Positions 9,042 to 17,568 of a stretch of DNA of 64,000 bases are shown here, one piece after another. Source of the DNA: Streptomyces sp. NBC_00510 (lineage in GTDB: Bacteria; Actinomycetota; Actinomycetes; Streptomycetales; Streptomycetaceae); contig CP107851.1 of NCBI GenBank assembly GCA_036013505.1, forward strand, positions 8,728,001 to 8,792,000, read 5' to 3'. Under the pieces are notes generated by a model, which was given only the letters and a program-made list of their open reading frames with translations, was not told the origin of the DNA and made no database searches. Both the position numbers and the translations under genes were made by a program. Position 1 is the stretch's first letter. Every line of letters begins with the position of its first letter.

Positions 9042-9890
9042 CTACTGCACGGCGGACGGCATGGAGCCGTCCACGTCGGTGAAGCCGTAGTGGAGTGCGA
9101 GGTCGCTCGTCGACACCGCGGATCCCGAGCGGTCCCGTACCGCGGGGTCGCCTGCCAGCGCCACCACGCCCCGCCCGACGAAACGCGGCGACTCCGCCGC
9201 GCCGACGTCGAACCTGCCCTCGCCCGGGAGTTCGATCTCGGAACGGCCGTTGCCGGCCCCGCGTGCGGCGGCGTCGACCAACTCGGTCCGGACCAGACCG
9301 GGCCACACCGACACCACGGACACGTCCCGCGGGCGCAGTTCCACGGCCATGTCCGCCGTCATCTTGTCGAGCGCGGCCTTGCCCACGCCGTACGCGGTGG
9401 TGTGGGAGTACTGGCGTGCGCCTGCCGACGAGACGTTGACGATCAACCCCCTTCCCGCCGCGAACAACAGCGGTGCCGCACAGACGCTCGCCACGTAGTG
9501 CGACCGTGTGCCGATGTCCAGCACTTGATCCCACGCGGCGAGGGGCAACTCCCAGAACGGCTTGCCGAGCCAGGCCCCGAGGTCCGGCGACGAGAAGACG
9601 TTGTTCACCAGCAGGTCCAACCGCCCGGACTCCTCGCGCACGCGCGCGAACACGTCCGCCACCTGCTCGTCACTGCGGTGGTCGCAGACGACGGCCACCC
9701 CCTTGCCGCCCGGCGCGGTCACCTCCTCGGCGGTCTCGCTCACGGTGCCGGGCAGCGGGCCGGCCGTGACGCTGCGCCCGGTGACGTAGACCGTCGCACC
9801 GGCCGCGCCCAGTTCGAGCGCTATCCCCTTGCCCACCCCACGGCTCGCGCCTGTGACGACGGCGATCCTGCCGACCAGCGGTCGATCCAT
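9042..9890 (-). CDS. SDR family NAD(P)-dependent oxidoreductase
   Basis: A 282-residue short-chain dehydrogenase/reductase. It shows the Rossmann dinucleotide motif TGASRGVGKG (about 14-23), LLVNNVF in place of the usual NNAG, Ser in VNVSSAGARQ, and the catalytic Tyr-Lys pair in YGVGKAALDKM. The substrate is unknown. The ATG at 9890 sits behind GGAGG and is preferred over the longer frame to 10049, which overlaps the divergent gene. It diverges from a TetR-type gene at 10018, and a perfect palindrome lies between them, so repression by that regulator is likely. Confidence 0.88.
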   Translation of the reverse strand: MDRPLVGRIAVVTGASRGVGKGIALELGAAGATVYVTGRSVTAGPLPGTVSETAEEVTAPGGKGVAVVCDHRSDEQVADVFARVREESGRLDLLVNNVFSSPDLGAWLGKPFWELPLAAWDQVLDIGTRSHYVASVCAAPLLFAAGRGLIVNVSSAGARQYSHTTAYGVGKAALDKMTADMAVELRPRDVSVVSVWPGLVRTELVDAAARGAGNGRSEIELPGEGRFDVGAAESPRFVGRGVVALAGDPAVRDRSGSAVSTSDLALHYGFTDVDGSMPSAVQ

Positions 9891-9955
9891 GCCCACTCCT
9901 CCGGGAAGCCCCCGTGCGACCGCGGGTCGGCTTCCTCCCGTACCGATCATCCGAA

Positions 9956-9972
9956 TGCCTACACTGTAGGCA
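9956..9972. promoter_or_regulatory. Candidate TetR operator, perfect 17-bp palindrome
   Basis: TGCCTACA-C-TGTAGGCA is a perfect 8-bp inverted repeat about a single base. It lies in the gap between the divergent SDR (start 9890) and TetR (start 10018) genes, the expected place and size for the regulator's own operator. Confidence 0.6.
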
Positions 9973-10017
9973 TGATTACACCAAGTGCAAAATTGCTCGG
10001 ATGGTAGAGTCCGGCTC

Positions 10018-10593
10018 ATGACGGCGGACGGGCTCAGGGAACGGAACAAGCACAGGAAGCGGGAAGCGATCCTGCGTGCCGCCCACGAGCTCTTCGCCGA
10101 ACGCGGCTACGAGGCGGCCACGATCACCGACATCGCCGACAGGGCCGAGGTCTCCCGGCGTACGGTCACCCTGTACTTCCCCACCAAACTCAGCCTCGCG
10201 CTGGCCCACCTCGACGCGCTCGAAGCACGACTGCACGCCGCCATCAGCGAGCGCGAACCGGGCTGGAGCATCATCGACGCCGTCGAACACTGGCTGTACG
10301 GCGAATTGGACCACCCGCAGGAACTGAGCGGACTCACCGAGCGCATGCTCGCGCTCAACCCGCAGCTCCTGGGTCCCCACAAGGCGCGCATGGCCGAGAT
10401 CGTCGAGACCGGGGCACGTCGCCTGGTCGAGGACATGGACACGCCTCCCGACGAGAGGGACGCCCGCATGACGGCCGCCGCGGCGGCCGCGCTGTGCTCG
10501 TCCCTCGGCCCCACGCCGACACGTGACGACGTCGTCGCGGCGATGACCTTCCTGCGCGCGGGTGTCGAGGCCTTGGCGGCGAACGGCACGTGA
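10018..10593 (+). CDS. TetR/AcrR family transcriptional regulator
   Basis: 191 residues. The N-terminal helix-turn-helix (about 10-57) reads IADRAEVSRRTVTLYFPTKL, and the helical C-terminal domain varies as in all TetR proteins. The ATG at 10018 is preferred over a GTG at 9985. TAGAGT at 10005-10010 lies 7 bases before it, so the transcript could be leaderless. It is divergent from the SDR gene across a perfect 17-bp palindrome, and control of itself and the SDR gene is likely. The inducer is unknown, perhaps a substrate of the SDR enzyme. Confidence 0.88.
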   Translation: MTADGLRERNKHRKREAILRAAHELFAERGYEAATITDIADRAEVSRRTVTLYFPTKLSLALAHLDALEARLHAAISEREPGWSIIDAVEHWLYGELDHPQELSGLTERMLALNPQLLGPHKARMAEIVETGARRLVEDMDTPPDERDARMTAAAAAALCSSLGPTPTRDDVVAAMTFLRAGVEALAANGT

Positions 10594-10610
10594 AGGCGCC
10601 GTTCGGCTCC

Positions 10611-10634
10611 GCCCGGTCCGGCGGGAGACCGGGC
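10611..10634. terminator. Hairpin terminator between convergent genes
   Basis: An 8-bp stem GCCCGGTC/GACCGGGC (10611-10618 with 10627-10634) lies between the stops of the TetR gene (10593) and the histidine kinase gene (10639). Confidence 0.55.
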
Positions 10635-10638
10635 CGCA

Positions 10639-12456
10639 CTAACGCCGACGCCCACCCCCGGCCGGCAGACGCAGCGTGAACAGCGAGCCCTCGCCGTAGG
10701 TGCTCTCGGCGGTGACGGAACCCCCGTGCGCGTGCGCGAGGTTGCGCACGATGGCAAGACCGAGACCGCTGCCGCCCGTACCGCGGTTGCGGGACTTCTC
10801 GGCACGCCAGAAGCGGTCGAAGACCCGGGGCAGGTCCTCGGGCCGGATCCCGCCGCCGGTGTCGGCCACGGCGATGACGACCGTGACGTCGTCCCGGTGA
10901 GCCCGGATCGTGACCGTGCCGCCTGACGGGGTGTGGCGGACGGCGTTGGAGACGAGGTTCGCCACCGCCTGACGGAGGCGGACCGGGTCGGCGTCGACGG
11001 TGCCGAGGCCGACGCCGTCCTCGACGCAGAGGACGACGCCGGCGTGGTCGGCGCGTCCGCGGTGGGCGGTGACGACCTGCTGGAGGAGTTCGGCGACGTC
11101 GCACGGCACCTTGTGGAGCCGCAACGCTCCGGCGTCGGCGGCGGCGAGGTCCCGGAGGTCGTCCACGACGTGCTGGAGCAGCAGCGCCTCTTCGAGGAGT
11201 GAGCCGACGAGGGCGCGGTCGGCCGGGACGACGCCGTCGTCGGCGGCCTCGAGCCAGCCGCGGATGTTGCTCAGCGGAGTGCGGAGCTCATGGGCGATGT
11301 CACCCACCATCTCGGTCCGCAGCCGTTCCAGCTCGGCGCGGTGCCGGGACATCTCGTTGAACACCTCGGCGAGCCGGCCGATCTCGTCCTTGCCGGTCAC
11401 CTGGACGCGAGCGGCGAGGTCACCCGCCTTCATGCGGTGGGCGGCCGTCGTGAGGGCCCGCAGCGGTCTGACCAACCGGAGGCCCAGGCCCACGGTGACG
11501 GCGACGGTGAGCAGGAGCACGCTGCCGACGACGGCGGCCATGCGGAGGCGGTTGGGTGCGGACAGGTCGAACGGTGAGACGGCGGCGGCCTGGTCCGGGG
11601 AGCCGATGAACAGGAGCGCGGCCGGCGCGACGTACGGGGCGAGCTGCTCGCGGCGGGCGCTGTCCAGGCACGAGGAGACCAGCTGATCGTCCACGGGGAT
11701 ACGGCTTCCCGTGCCCGTCCAGGTCAGGTCCGGCGCCAGCCGTACCGGACCGCTGCCGCGGCGGCTCAGACAGGTGCCGACCAGGGTGTCGAGCTGGGCG
11801 AGCGCACGGGCCTCGGTGCGGGTGGGCCGGTCCAGGACGTCGTTGGCGCACCTGCTTCCCGTGTAGCCCGGCGCGTCCACGCGGGGCCGTCCGTTGGGGG
11901 CCGTGGCGGTGGTGGCGCGAATGCCCGGGATCTGGTTGAGGCAGTTGACACGGCGTTGCGCGAGGGCGGTCAGTTCCGTGCGCTCCGCCGAAGTCAGGCG
12001 GAACGGGCCGACGGCGCGGGAGTCGATGCGGTCGCGGCCACGGGAGCCCGAGACGCCGGCGTCGACGGACAGCGCGTCCACGGTCGCCGACGCCCGGTCG
12101 GGCAACGGGGCCCTCCGGCCGGAGCCGGTGCCGGAGCCGGCGTCGACGTCGACGTCGGCGGAGTCGGCGATCGGCCGGCGGTCCTGGGTGGTGAGGACGA
12201 CGCGGTGTCCGGTCTCCCGGGCGAGGCGGTCCACCAGCGCCTGCACACCCTGCCAGTCGCGGTGCGTCGCGGCCCTGGCCACGAGGGCCTCGTAGATCCG
12301 CGAGTCGTCCGAGATGGCCTGGCCCTGCTCCTGCCGGATCGCCCGGGCGGTCGTGCGGACCGCAAGCCAGGCGGTGGCCGCGATCGAGCACACGGAGATC
12401 AGCACCGACAGCGCGAGCAGCCGCACGACCAGGCTGCGGTGGAAGCGGGCGTTCAC
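10639..12456 (-). CDS. Two-component sensor histidine kinase, OmpR-partner type
   Basis: A 605-residue membrane kinase. It has an N-terminal membrane segment (about 10-35), a ~290-residue extracytoplasmic sensor region with four or more cysteines, a second membrane helix (about 325-350, VVGSVLLLTVAVTVGLGL) and a HAMP linker. The phosphoacceptor box is DIAHELRTPLSN, followed by an ATPase domain with NLVSNAVRH, VADTGGGI and GSGLGLAIV. The GTG start at 12456 overlaps the stop of the response regulator gene (GTGA), so the two are translationally coupled. The operon diverges from a lipoprotein/MacAB-like export operon, a probable target. The signal is not known; an envelope-stress signal is inferred from the context. 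Confidence 0.9.
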   Translation of the reverse strand: MNARFHRSLVVRLLALSVLISVCSIAATAWLAVRTTARAIRQEQGQAISDDSRIYEALVARAATHRDWQGVQALVDRLARETGHRVVLTTQDRRPIADSADVDVDAGSGTGSGRRAPLPDRASATVDALSVDAGVSGSRGRDRIDSRAVGPFRLTSAERTELTALAQRRVNCLNQIPGIRATTATAPNGRPRVDAPGYTGSRCANDVLDRPTRTEARALAQLDTLVGTCLSRRGSGPVRLAPDLTWTGTGSRIPVDDQLVSSCLDSARREQLAPYVAPAALLFIGSPDQAAAVSPFDLSAPNRLRMAAVVGSVLLLTVAVTVGLGLRLVRPLRALTTAAHRMKAGDLAARVQVTGKDEIGRLAEVFNEMSRHRAELERLRTEMVGDIAHELRTPLSNIRGWLEAADDGVVPADRALVGSLLEEALLLQHVVDDLRDLAAADAGALRLHKVPCDVAELLQQVVTAHRGRADHAGVVLCVEDGVGLGTVDADPVRLRQAVANLVSNAVRHTPSGGTVTIRAHRDDVTVVIAVADTGGGIRPEDLPRVFDRFWRAEKSRNRGTGGSGLGLAIVRNLAHAHGGSVTAESTYGEGSLFTLRLPAGGGRRR

Positions 12457-13163
12457 GCGCTGTCGGACAGGACGTAGCCGATACCGTAGACGGTCAGCAG
12501 GCGCACAGGCTGGGCGGGATCGGACTCGATCTTCCGGCGCAGGTTCATGACGTGCGTGTCCACCGTCCGCACGGTGAAGTAGCGCCCCGTGCCGTGCAGG
12601 TGCCCGAGGATCTGCTCCCGGGTGAAGACCCGGCCCGGCTGGGCGGCGAGCGTCTCCAGCAGCCGGAACTCCCCGGGCGTGCAGTCCACGGGGGCGCCGT
12701 CGCAGGTGACCTGGTGCCGGGACGGGTCGATGCTCAGGCCGGCGACGATCAGCACCGGATCGGGTCCGGGTTCCGGTTCGGGGACGCGGGGCGCGGCGGG
12801 GCGGGCACGGCGCAGCAGGGTGCGCACCCGGGCGGTGAGCTCCCGTGGACTGTACGGCTTCGCCATGTAGTCGTCGGCGCCCAGGTCGAGGCCGAGGAGC
12901 AGGTCGTCCTCGGTGCAGCGGGCGGTCACCATCAGGACCGGCAGGTCGGACTCGCGGCGCAGGATGCGGCAGACGTCCAGCCCGTCGACCCTCGGCATCA
13001 TCACGTCCAGCACGAGGAGCTGCGGGGGGTTGCGGCGCAGTTCCTCCAGAGCGGCACGTCCGTCGTGGACGACGGTCACGGAGTGCCCTTCGTGCTCGAG
13101 ATAGACCCGCAGCAGCTCCGCCTGTTTCTCGTCGTCCTCGGCAACCAATATGTGGGCGCTCAT
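12453..13163 (-). CDS. OmpR/PhoB family response regulator
   Basis: 236 residues. The receiver domain (about 1-120) has the acidic pair in VAEDDEKQ, the phosphoacceptor Asp in LLVLDVMMP, and Lys in MAKPYSPREL. A linker rich in Pro/Glu and a winged-helix DNA-binding domain (about 140-235) follow, with FTREQILGHLHG, VDTHVMNLRRKI and VYGIGYVLS. The start is the ATG at 13163. It is coupled to the downstream kinase and faces the export operon beginning at 13288, with 124 bases between. It probably activates or represses that operon and itself. Confidence 0.92.
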   Translation of the reverse strand: MSAHILVAEDDEKQAELLRVYLEHEGHSVTVVHDGRAALEELRRNPPQLLVLDVMMPRVDGLDVCRILRRESDLPVLMVTARCTEDDLLLGLDLGADDYMAKPYSPRELTARVRTLLRRARPAAPRVPEPEPGPDPVLIVAGLSIDPSRHQVTCDGAPVDCTPGEFRLLETLAAQPGRVFTREQILGHLHGTGRYFTVRTVDTHVMNLRRKIESDPAQPVRLLTVYGIGYVLSDSA

Positions 13164-13287
13164 GACCGGGAGTATAAGTAGGCCAAGTGGCGCATTCGGG
13201 CGCCCCGGGCGGCGTCCGCACCGGGGCCACCGGATCACGAACACTTCCTGACAGGATGCTGACATCCGTCGGCCACGATCCGGCGGC

Positions 13288-13884
13288 ATGACCCACTCAC
13301 GTCTGCCTCACCGCTGCCTCGGCGCGGCCGCCGCGCTCGCGTGCGCCACCCTCCTCGCGGGGTGCGGCGGGTCCGCCGGGCACACCGACGCCGAGTCCGG
13401 GAAGCGCGACGTCGCGTCCCTGACGACGGGCTCGCCGTCCGCCACGGCGTCCGGTGCCGCGCCCTCACGAAGCGCCGAGGAAGGCCGTCCGCAACTGCGC
13501 CTGGACAGCTCCGACGCCGAACGCGACCGCTACTGGAACGCGTACGCCACCTGCCTGAAGGACCACGGGCACAAGATGATCCTGTCCCGTGGCCCCTACT
13601 CCATCGACCAGAACGACAACAGCCCCACCGCCCGGGCCGCGCAGAAGACCTGCGCCGGAAAACTCCCCCTGCAGCCCCCCGAACTGGACCGCGACAGGAA
13701 CCCGCACTACGACGACGACTACCGCGCCTACGTCACGTGCCTCAACTCCCGCGGACTCAAGGTCGTCGCGCTGCCCGACAACTCCGGCTGGACCTACGAC
13801 GGCCAGACCACGATGAGCGACACCGAGCAGACCAAGGTCGACAAGAACTGCACGATGGAGGCCTTCGGTGGCAAGGACCGCTGA
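13288..13884 (+). CDS. Secreted lipoprotein of an export operon
   Basis: 198 residues with a lipoprotein signal: a short basic start, hydrophobic core and lipobox LLAGC with Cys26 as the lipid-attached residue. The mature part is hydrophilic and contains paired Cys in segments YATCLKDHGHK and YVTCLNSRGLK, an internal repeat-like pattern. No enzyme motif is seen. It is first in a four-gene operon and its 3' end overlaps the adaptor gene by 17 bases. It may be an accessory sensor or substrate-capture factor for the exporter or the divergent kinase; that is inference from position. Confidence 0.82.
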   Translation: MTHSRLPHRCLGAAAALACATLLAGCGGSAGHTDAESGKRDVASLTTGSPSATASGAAPSRSAEEGRPQLRLDSSDAERDRYWNAYATCLKDHGHKMILSRGPYSIDQNDNSPTARAAQKTCAGKLPLQPPELDRDRNPHYDDDYRAYVTCLNSRGLKVVALPDNSGWTYDGQTTMSDTEQTKVDKNCTMEAFGGKDR

Positions 13885-14992
13885 CCACCGCCTCCCCAGA
13901 CGGCGACGGCGCCGGCTCACCGTGGCGCTGGCCGTCCTCCTGACCGCCGGCGGCGCGGGAGGGGCCACCGCGGCCTGGAGCGCGCGCCACGGCAGCCCGC
14001 AGACCGCGCCGGACCACCCGATCCCGCTCCACACCGTCAAGGTCGTCAAGACCGACCTCTCCACCGACCGGACCCTGCCCGGCACCCTCGGCTACGGCCC
14101 GCTCCGGACGCTCAAGGGCAACGGCACGGGAGTGATCACCAAACTGCCCTCGCCGGGCGCGACAGCCGCGCGCGGCAAGGCCCTGTACTGGGTGGACGAC
14201 CGGCCCGTCACCGTCTTCTTCGGCGACACCCCGTTCTTCCGCGCACTGGACAAGCCCGGGCTGCACGGCCACGACGTCACGGTGCTGGCGGACAACCTGC
14301 GGGCCCTCGGCTACGACATCGGGTACACCGCCGACCGCGGCCCCTCCCGCCTCACGACCGGCGGCTCCGAATTCACCCCCGCGCTCAGCGCCGCCCTCCG
14401 ACGCTGGCAGCACGACACCGGGCAGACGGCGACCGGCACCCTGAAGCCCGGACAAGCGCTGGTCCTGCCGGGCAGGGCGCGCGTCAACACCGTCACCGCC
14501 GCCCTCGGTGACCCGGTCGCCGGGGAAGTGCTGACGTACACCACCACCGCGAAGTCGGTGGCGGTCAGCGTGGACGCGACCGAGGTCGGCGCACTCCGGA
14601 CCGGGCAGAGCGTGACGATCACACTGCCCGACAGCCGCGAGATCCCCGGCAGGATCACCACCGTCGCCCGTGCCGTCCAGGGCGGATCCACCGAGGAGCA
14701 GACGGCCCAGACCGGCCCGCCCACGGTCGCCGTCACCATCACGCCCCAGCGGCCCGCGGACGTGAAGGCCCTGGACTCCGCCTCCGTCCAGGTCCGCTTC
14801 ACCGCGACCGACCGCAAGGGCGTCCTGGCTGTCCCCGTCACCGCGCTCCTCGCACTCAGCGAAGGCGGCTACGCCCTGCAGCGGCCCGACTCCTCCCTGG
14901 TGGCCGTGGAGACAGGCGTGTTCGCCGACGGCCTGGTCGAGGTACGCGGCACGGGGGTCAGCGAGGGCATGACGGTGGTGACCTCCTCATGA
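13868..14992 (+). CDS. Efflux adaptor (HlyD/MacA-like) with peptidoglycan-binding-like segment
   Basis: 374 residues starting at GTG 13868 within the end of the lipoprotein gene. One N-terminal membrane anchor (about 17-38) is followed by an extracytoplasmic region. A segment DNLRALGYDIG...LRRWQHDTGQTATG (about 145-190) looks like a peptidoglycan-binding-1 repeat placed inside a membrane-fusion-protein fold, and beta-barrel-like sequence follows (GQSVTITLP, GRITTVAR, VPVTALLAL). Such proteins pair with MacB-type ABC transporters in actinobacteria. The ATPase gene begins in the stop codon (ATGA). Confidence 0.82.
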   Translation: MARTADHRLPRRRRRRLTVALAVLLTAGGAGGATAAWSARHGSPQTAPDHPIPLHTVKVVKTDLSTDRTLPGTLGYGPLRTLKGNGTGVITKLPSPGATAARGKALYWVDDRPVTVFFGDTPFFRALDKPGLHGHDVTVLADNLRALGYDIGYTADRGPSRLTTGGSEFTPALSAALRRWQHDTGQTATGTLKPGQALVLPGRARVNTVTAALGDPVAGEVLTYTTTAKSVAVSVDATEVGALRTGQSVTITLPDSREIPGRITTVARAVQGGSTEEQTAQTGPPTVAVTITPQRPADVKALDSASVQVRFTATDRKGVLAVPVTALLALSEGGYALQRPDSSLVAVETGVFADGLVEVRGTGVSEGMTVVTSS

Positions 14993-15702
14993 ACTCCGGG
15001 CAACCCGCCCTCGCCCTCGTCGTGCGCGAGGTGACCAAGACCTACCCGGGCGGTGTCACGGCCCTGGACGGGGTCACCCTCACTGTCGCGGAGGGGGAAC
15101 TCCTGGCCATCGTGGGCCCCTCCGGCTCCGGGAAGTCCACGCTGCTGCACATCATGGGCACCCTCGACCAGCCCACCAGCGGCACGGTCGAGATCGCCGG
15201 CCACGCCGCCGCCGGACTGTCCGACCGGCGGCTCTCCGCGCTGCGCGCACGGCTGCTGGGCTTCGTCTTCCAGCACTTCCACCTCACCGACGGCCTCGAC
15301 GCGACCGAGAACGTCGCCACCGGCCTGCTCTACGCCGGCGTGCCGTCCCGGCTGCGCCGCCCCCGCGCCGAGGAGGCGCTGGCCCGGGTCGGCCTGGCGC
15401 ACCGCACCCGCCACCTGCCCCAGCAGCTGTCCGGCGGCGAACGCCAACGGGTCGCCATCGCCCGCGCACTGGTCAACGAACCCGCCCTCGTCCTCGCGGA
15501 CGAACCGACCGGAGCCCTGGACAGCGCCAACGGCCAGGCCGTCCTCGACCTGCTCACACGACTGAACCAGGAAGGCACCACCATCGCCGTCATCACCCAC
15601 GACCGGGACATCGCCGCCCGCATGCCGCGCCGCATCGAGATGCGCGACGGCCGCGTCGCCTCGGACACCGCCACCCGCACGACCGCCGGGAGCCCGGCAT
15701 GA
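14989..15702 (+). CDS. ABC transporter ATP-binding protein, MacB/LolD type
   Basis: 237 residues with the full ATPase set: Walker A GPSGSGKST (about 39-47), Q-loop FVFQHFHLT, signature LSGGERQRVAIARAL (about 141-155), Walker B LVLADEPTGALD and the switch His in VITHDRD. It belongs to the MacB/FtsE/LolD branch, which drives mechanotransmission rather than classical transport. It overlaps both neighbours by four bases (ATGA), so adaptor, ATPase and permease are made together. Confidence 0.93.
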   Translation: MNSGQPALALVVREVTKTYPGGVTALDGVTLTVAEGELLAIVGPSGSGKSTLLHIMGTLDQPTSGTVEIAGHAAAGLSDRRLSALRARLLGFVFQHFHLTDGLDATENVATGLLYAGVPSRLRRPRAEEALARVGLAHRTRHLPQQLSGGERQRVAIARALVNEPALVLADEPTGALDSANGQAVLDLLTRLNQEGTTIAVITHDRDIAARMPRRIEMRDGRVASDTATRTTAGSPA

Positions 15703-16892
15703 ACCGACCGATCCGGCTGTCCCCCCTCGACGTCCTGCGGCTCGGACTGCTGGGCCTGCGCACCCGCAGGACCCGCGCCGCCCTGTCCGCCCTGGGCATC
15801 GCGATCGGCATCGCCACGCTCGTCGTCGTCACCGGCATCCCCGCCTCCAGCCAGCGGGCGCTCATGGAGGAACTGTCCGCGCTCGGCACCAACATGCTGC
15901 GCGCCCAGCCCCAGCCCGACGCCGACCAGAAGGCCCGGCTGCCGGAAGCGGCGGACGCGATGGCGGCCCGCATCGGCCCGGTGACCAGCGCCACCGCCGT
16001 CGCCAACACCCACGCGACCGTGCGGCGTTCCGACCTGGCCGACCCCAACGACTCCATCGGGATCACCGTTCTCGCCGCCAGGACCAACCTGCTGACCACC
16101 GTCGGCGGCACCGTACGCGCGGGCCACTTCCTCGGCCGGGCCACCGAGCGCTTCCCGACAGCCGTCCTCGGCACGCGCGCCGCGTCGCGGCTCGGCATCG
16201 GCCGGGTCGTCCCGGGTCGGGAGCCGCTGGTGACGATCGCCGAGCACCGGTTCACGGTGATCGGCATCCTCGATCCGATGCCGCTCACCCCCGACCTGGA
16301 GAGTTCCGTCCTGGTCGGCTGGGACGCGGCGCGCGACGTCCTCGCCTTCGACGGGCACCCCACGGTGGTCTACGTGAAGGCACGCGAGTCACGGATCGAG
16401 GCGGTACGCGCGGTCCTGCCCGACTCCGTCAACCCCGAGCTGCCCGGACTGGTCCAGGTCAGCCGGCCCTCGGATGCCCTGGCCGCCAAGCGCGCCACCG
16501 AGCACGCCTTCTCCGCCCTCTTCCTGGGACTCGCGGGTGTCGCTCTCCTGGTCGGCGGCATCGGCGTGGCCAACACCATGTTCGTCTCCGTCCTGGAACG
16601 ACGCCGCGAGATCGGTCTGCGCCGCGCCCTCGGCGCGAACCGCCGCCAGATACGGGGGCAGTTCCTGACGGAGTCGGTCATGCTGTCCGTGTTGGGCGGG
16701 CTCAGCGGCACCCTGCTCGGAGCGGCCGGCACGGCCGCATACGCGATCTCCCAGTCCTGGCCGCCCGTCCTGCCGCCCCTCGCCCTCGCCACCGGCATGG
16801 CCGGCGCGATCGCCGTGGGCGCCGTCGCCGGCGTCTACCCCGCCCTGCGCGCCTCGCGCCTGCCCCCGACACAGGCCCTGTCGGCGGTCTGA
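15699..16892 (+). CDS. ABC transporter permease, MacB/FtsX type
   Basis: 397 residues with the MacB layout. The N-terminal membrane helix (about 30-50) is followed by a large extracytoplasmic MacB core domain (about 55-250), then three helices near the C terminus (about 270-395) with the FtsX-domain stretch GVALLVGGIGVANTMF followed by RREIGLRRALGA. It should export or release a hydrophobic peptide, lipid or antibiotic across the membrane with the ATPase and adaptor. The substrate cannot be read from the sequence. It ends 28 bases from the convergent response regulator. Confidence 0.92.
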   Translation: MNRPIRLSPLDVLRLGLLGLRTRRTRAALSALGIAIGIATLVVVTGIPASSQRALMEELSALGTNMLRAQPQPDADQKARLPEAADAMAARIGPVTSATAVANTHATVRRSDLADPNDSIGITVLAARTNLLTTVGGTVRAGHFLGRATERFPTAVLGTRAASRLGIGRVVPGREPLVTIAEHRFTVIGILDPMPLTPDLESSVLVGWDAARDVLAFDGHPTVVYVKARESRIEAVRAVLPDSVNPELPGLVQVSRPSDALAAKRATEHAFSALFLGLAGVALLVGGIGVANTMFVSVLERRREIGLRRALGANRRQIRGQFLTESVMLSVLGGLSGTLLGAAGTAAYAISQSWPPVLPPLALATGMAGAIAVGAVAGVYPALRASRLPPTQALSAV

Positions 16893-16920
16893 CGTGACTT
16901 CGGCGAGCCGACGCAGGGCC

Positions 16921-17568
16921 CTACCCGCCGGCGAGGCCCGTGCGCCAGGCCCACAGGGCGATCTCGACGCGGTTGCGGGCGGAGAGCTTCGTCTGGACGT
17001 TGCCCAGGTGGGTCTTGACCGTGCCCAGGGACACGAAGAGTTCGGCCGCGATCTCCGCGTTGGTCTTGCCCTCGGCCACCAGCCGGACGACGTCCGTCTC
17101 GCGGGAGGACAGATCGGAGGCCTCCGGCGCGGCGGGTCGGGGCGGCTTGATGCCGCGCAGCAGCCGGATCGTGATCGCGGGGCTGACCAGGGCTTCCCCG
17201 GAGTACGCCGCGCGCACCGCCTCGGTCAGGAGCGCCGGGCCGGAGTCCTTGAGGAGGAATCCGGAGGCTCCGTTGTCCAGTGCCTGGTAGACGTACTCGT
17301 CGTCGTCGAAGGTGGTGACGACCACGATCTTGGGGGCGTCGCCGGCTCCGGGGCGGTTGAGTTCGCGGAGGGCCTGGAGGCCGTCCATGCGCGGCATGCG
17401 GATGTCCATCAGGACGACGTCGGGGTTGAGCGTGCGGGACATCTCCAGGGCCTGGACGCCGTCCTTCGCCTCTCCCACGACCTCGATGTCGTCCTCCGCG
17501 CCGAGGATGAGGGAGAACCCGGTGCGGACCATGGCCTGGTCGTCCGCCAGCAGGACACGGATGGTCAT
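16921..17568 (-). CDS. NarL/FixJ family response regulator
   Basis: 215 residues. The receiver domain has VLLADDQAMVRTG at the N terminus, phosphoacceptor Asp in VVLMDIRMPRMDG and Lys in GFLLKDSGP. The C-terminal LuxR-type helix-turn-helix contains LSSRETDVVRLVAEGKTNAE and LFVSLGTVKTHLGN. The ATG at 17568 overlaps the kinase stop (ATGA). It is the last gene of the racemase-ligase-kinase operon, and so a likely regulator of the operon or of wall-maintenance genes. Confidence 0.93.
   Translation of the reverse strand: MTIRVLLADDQAMVRTGFSLILGAEDDIEVVGEAKDGVQALEMSRTLNPDVVLMDIRMPRMDGLQALRELNRPGAGDAPKIVVVTTFDDDEYVYQALDNGASGFLLKDSGPALLTEAVRAAYSGEALVSPAITIRLLRGIKPPRPAAPEASDLSSRETDVVRLVAEGKTNAEIAAELFVSLGTVKTHLGNVQTKLSARNRVEIALWAWRTGLAGG

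Noticed and set aside
8731..9534. A 267-codon minus-strand frame running from the SDR gene into the hairpin region
   Set aside because: The first part is the SDR gene out of frame. The end (about 8780-9000) looks slightly coding-like but has no start, ribosome site or known family.
10639..13296. A single 885-codon minus-strand frame joining regulator and kinase
   Set aside because: The N-terminal third is the response regulator gene read in the wrong frame. The kinase starts at GTG 12456 in the regulator's stop codon.
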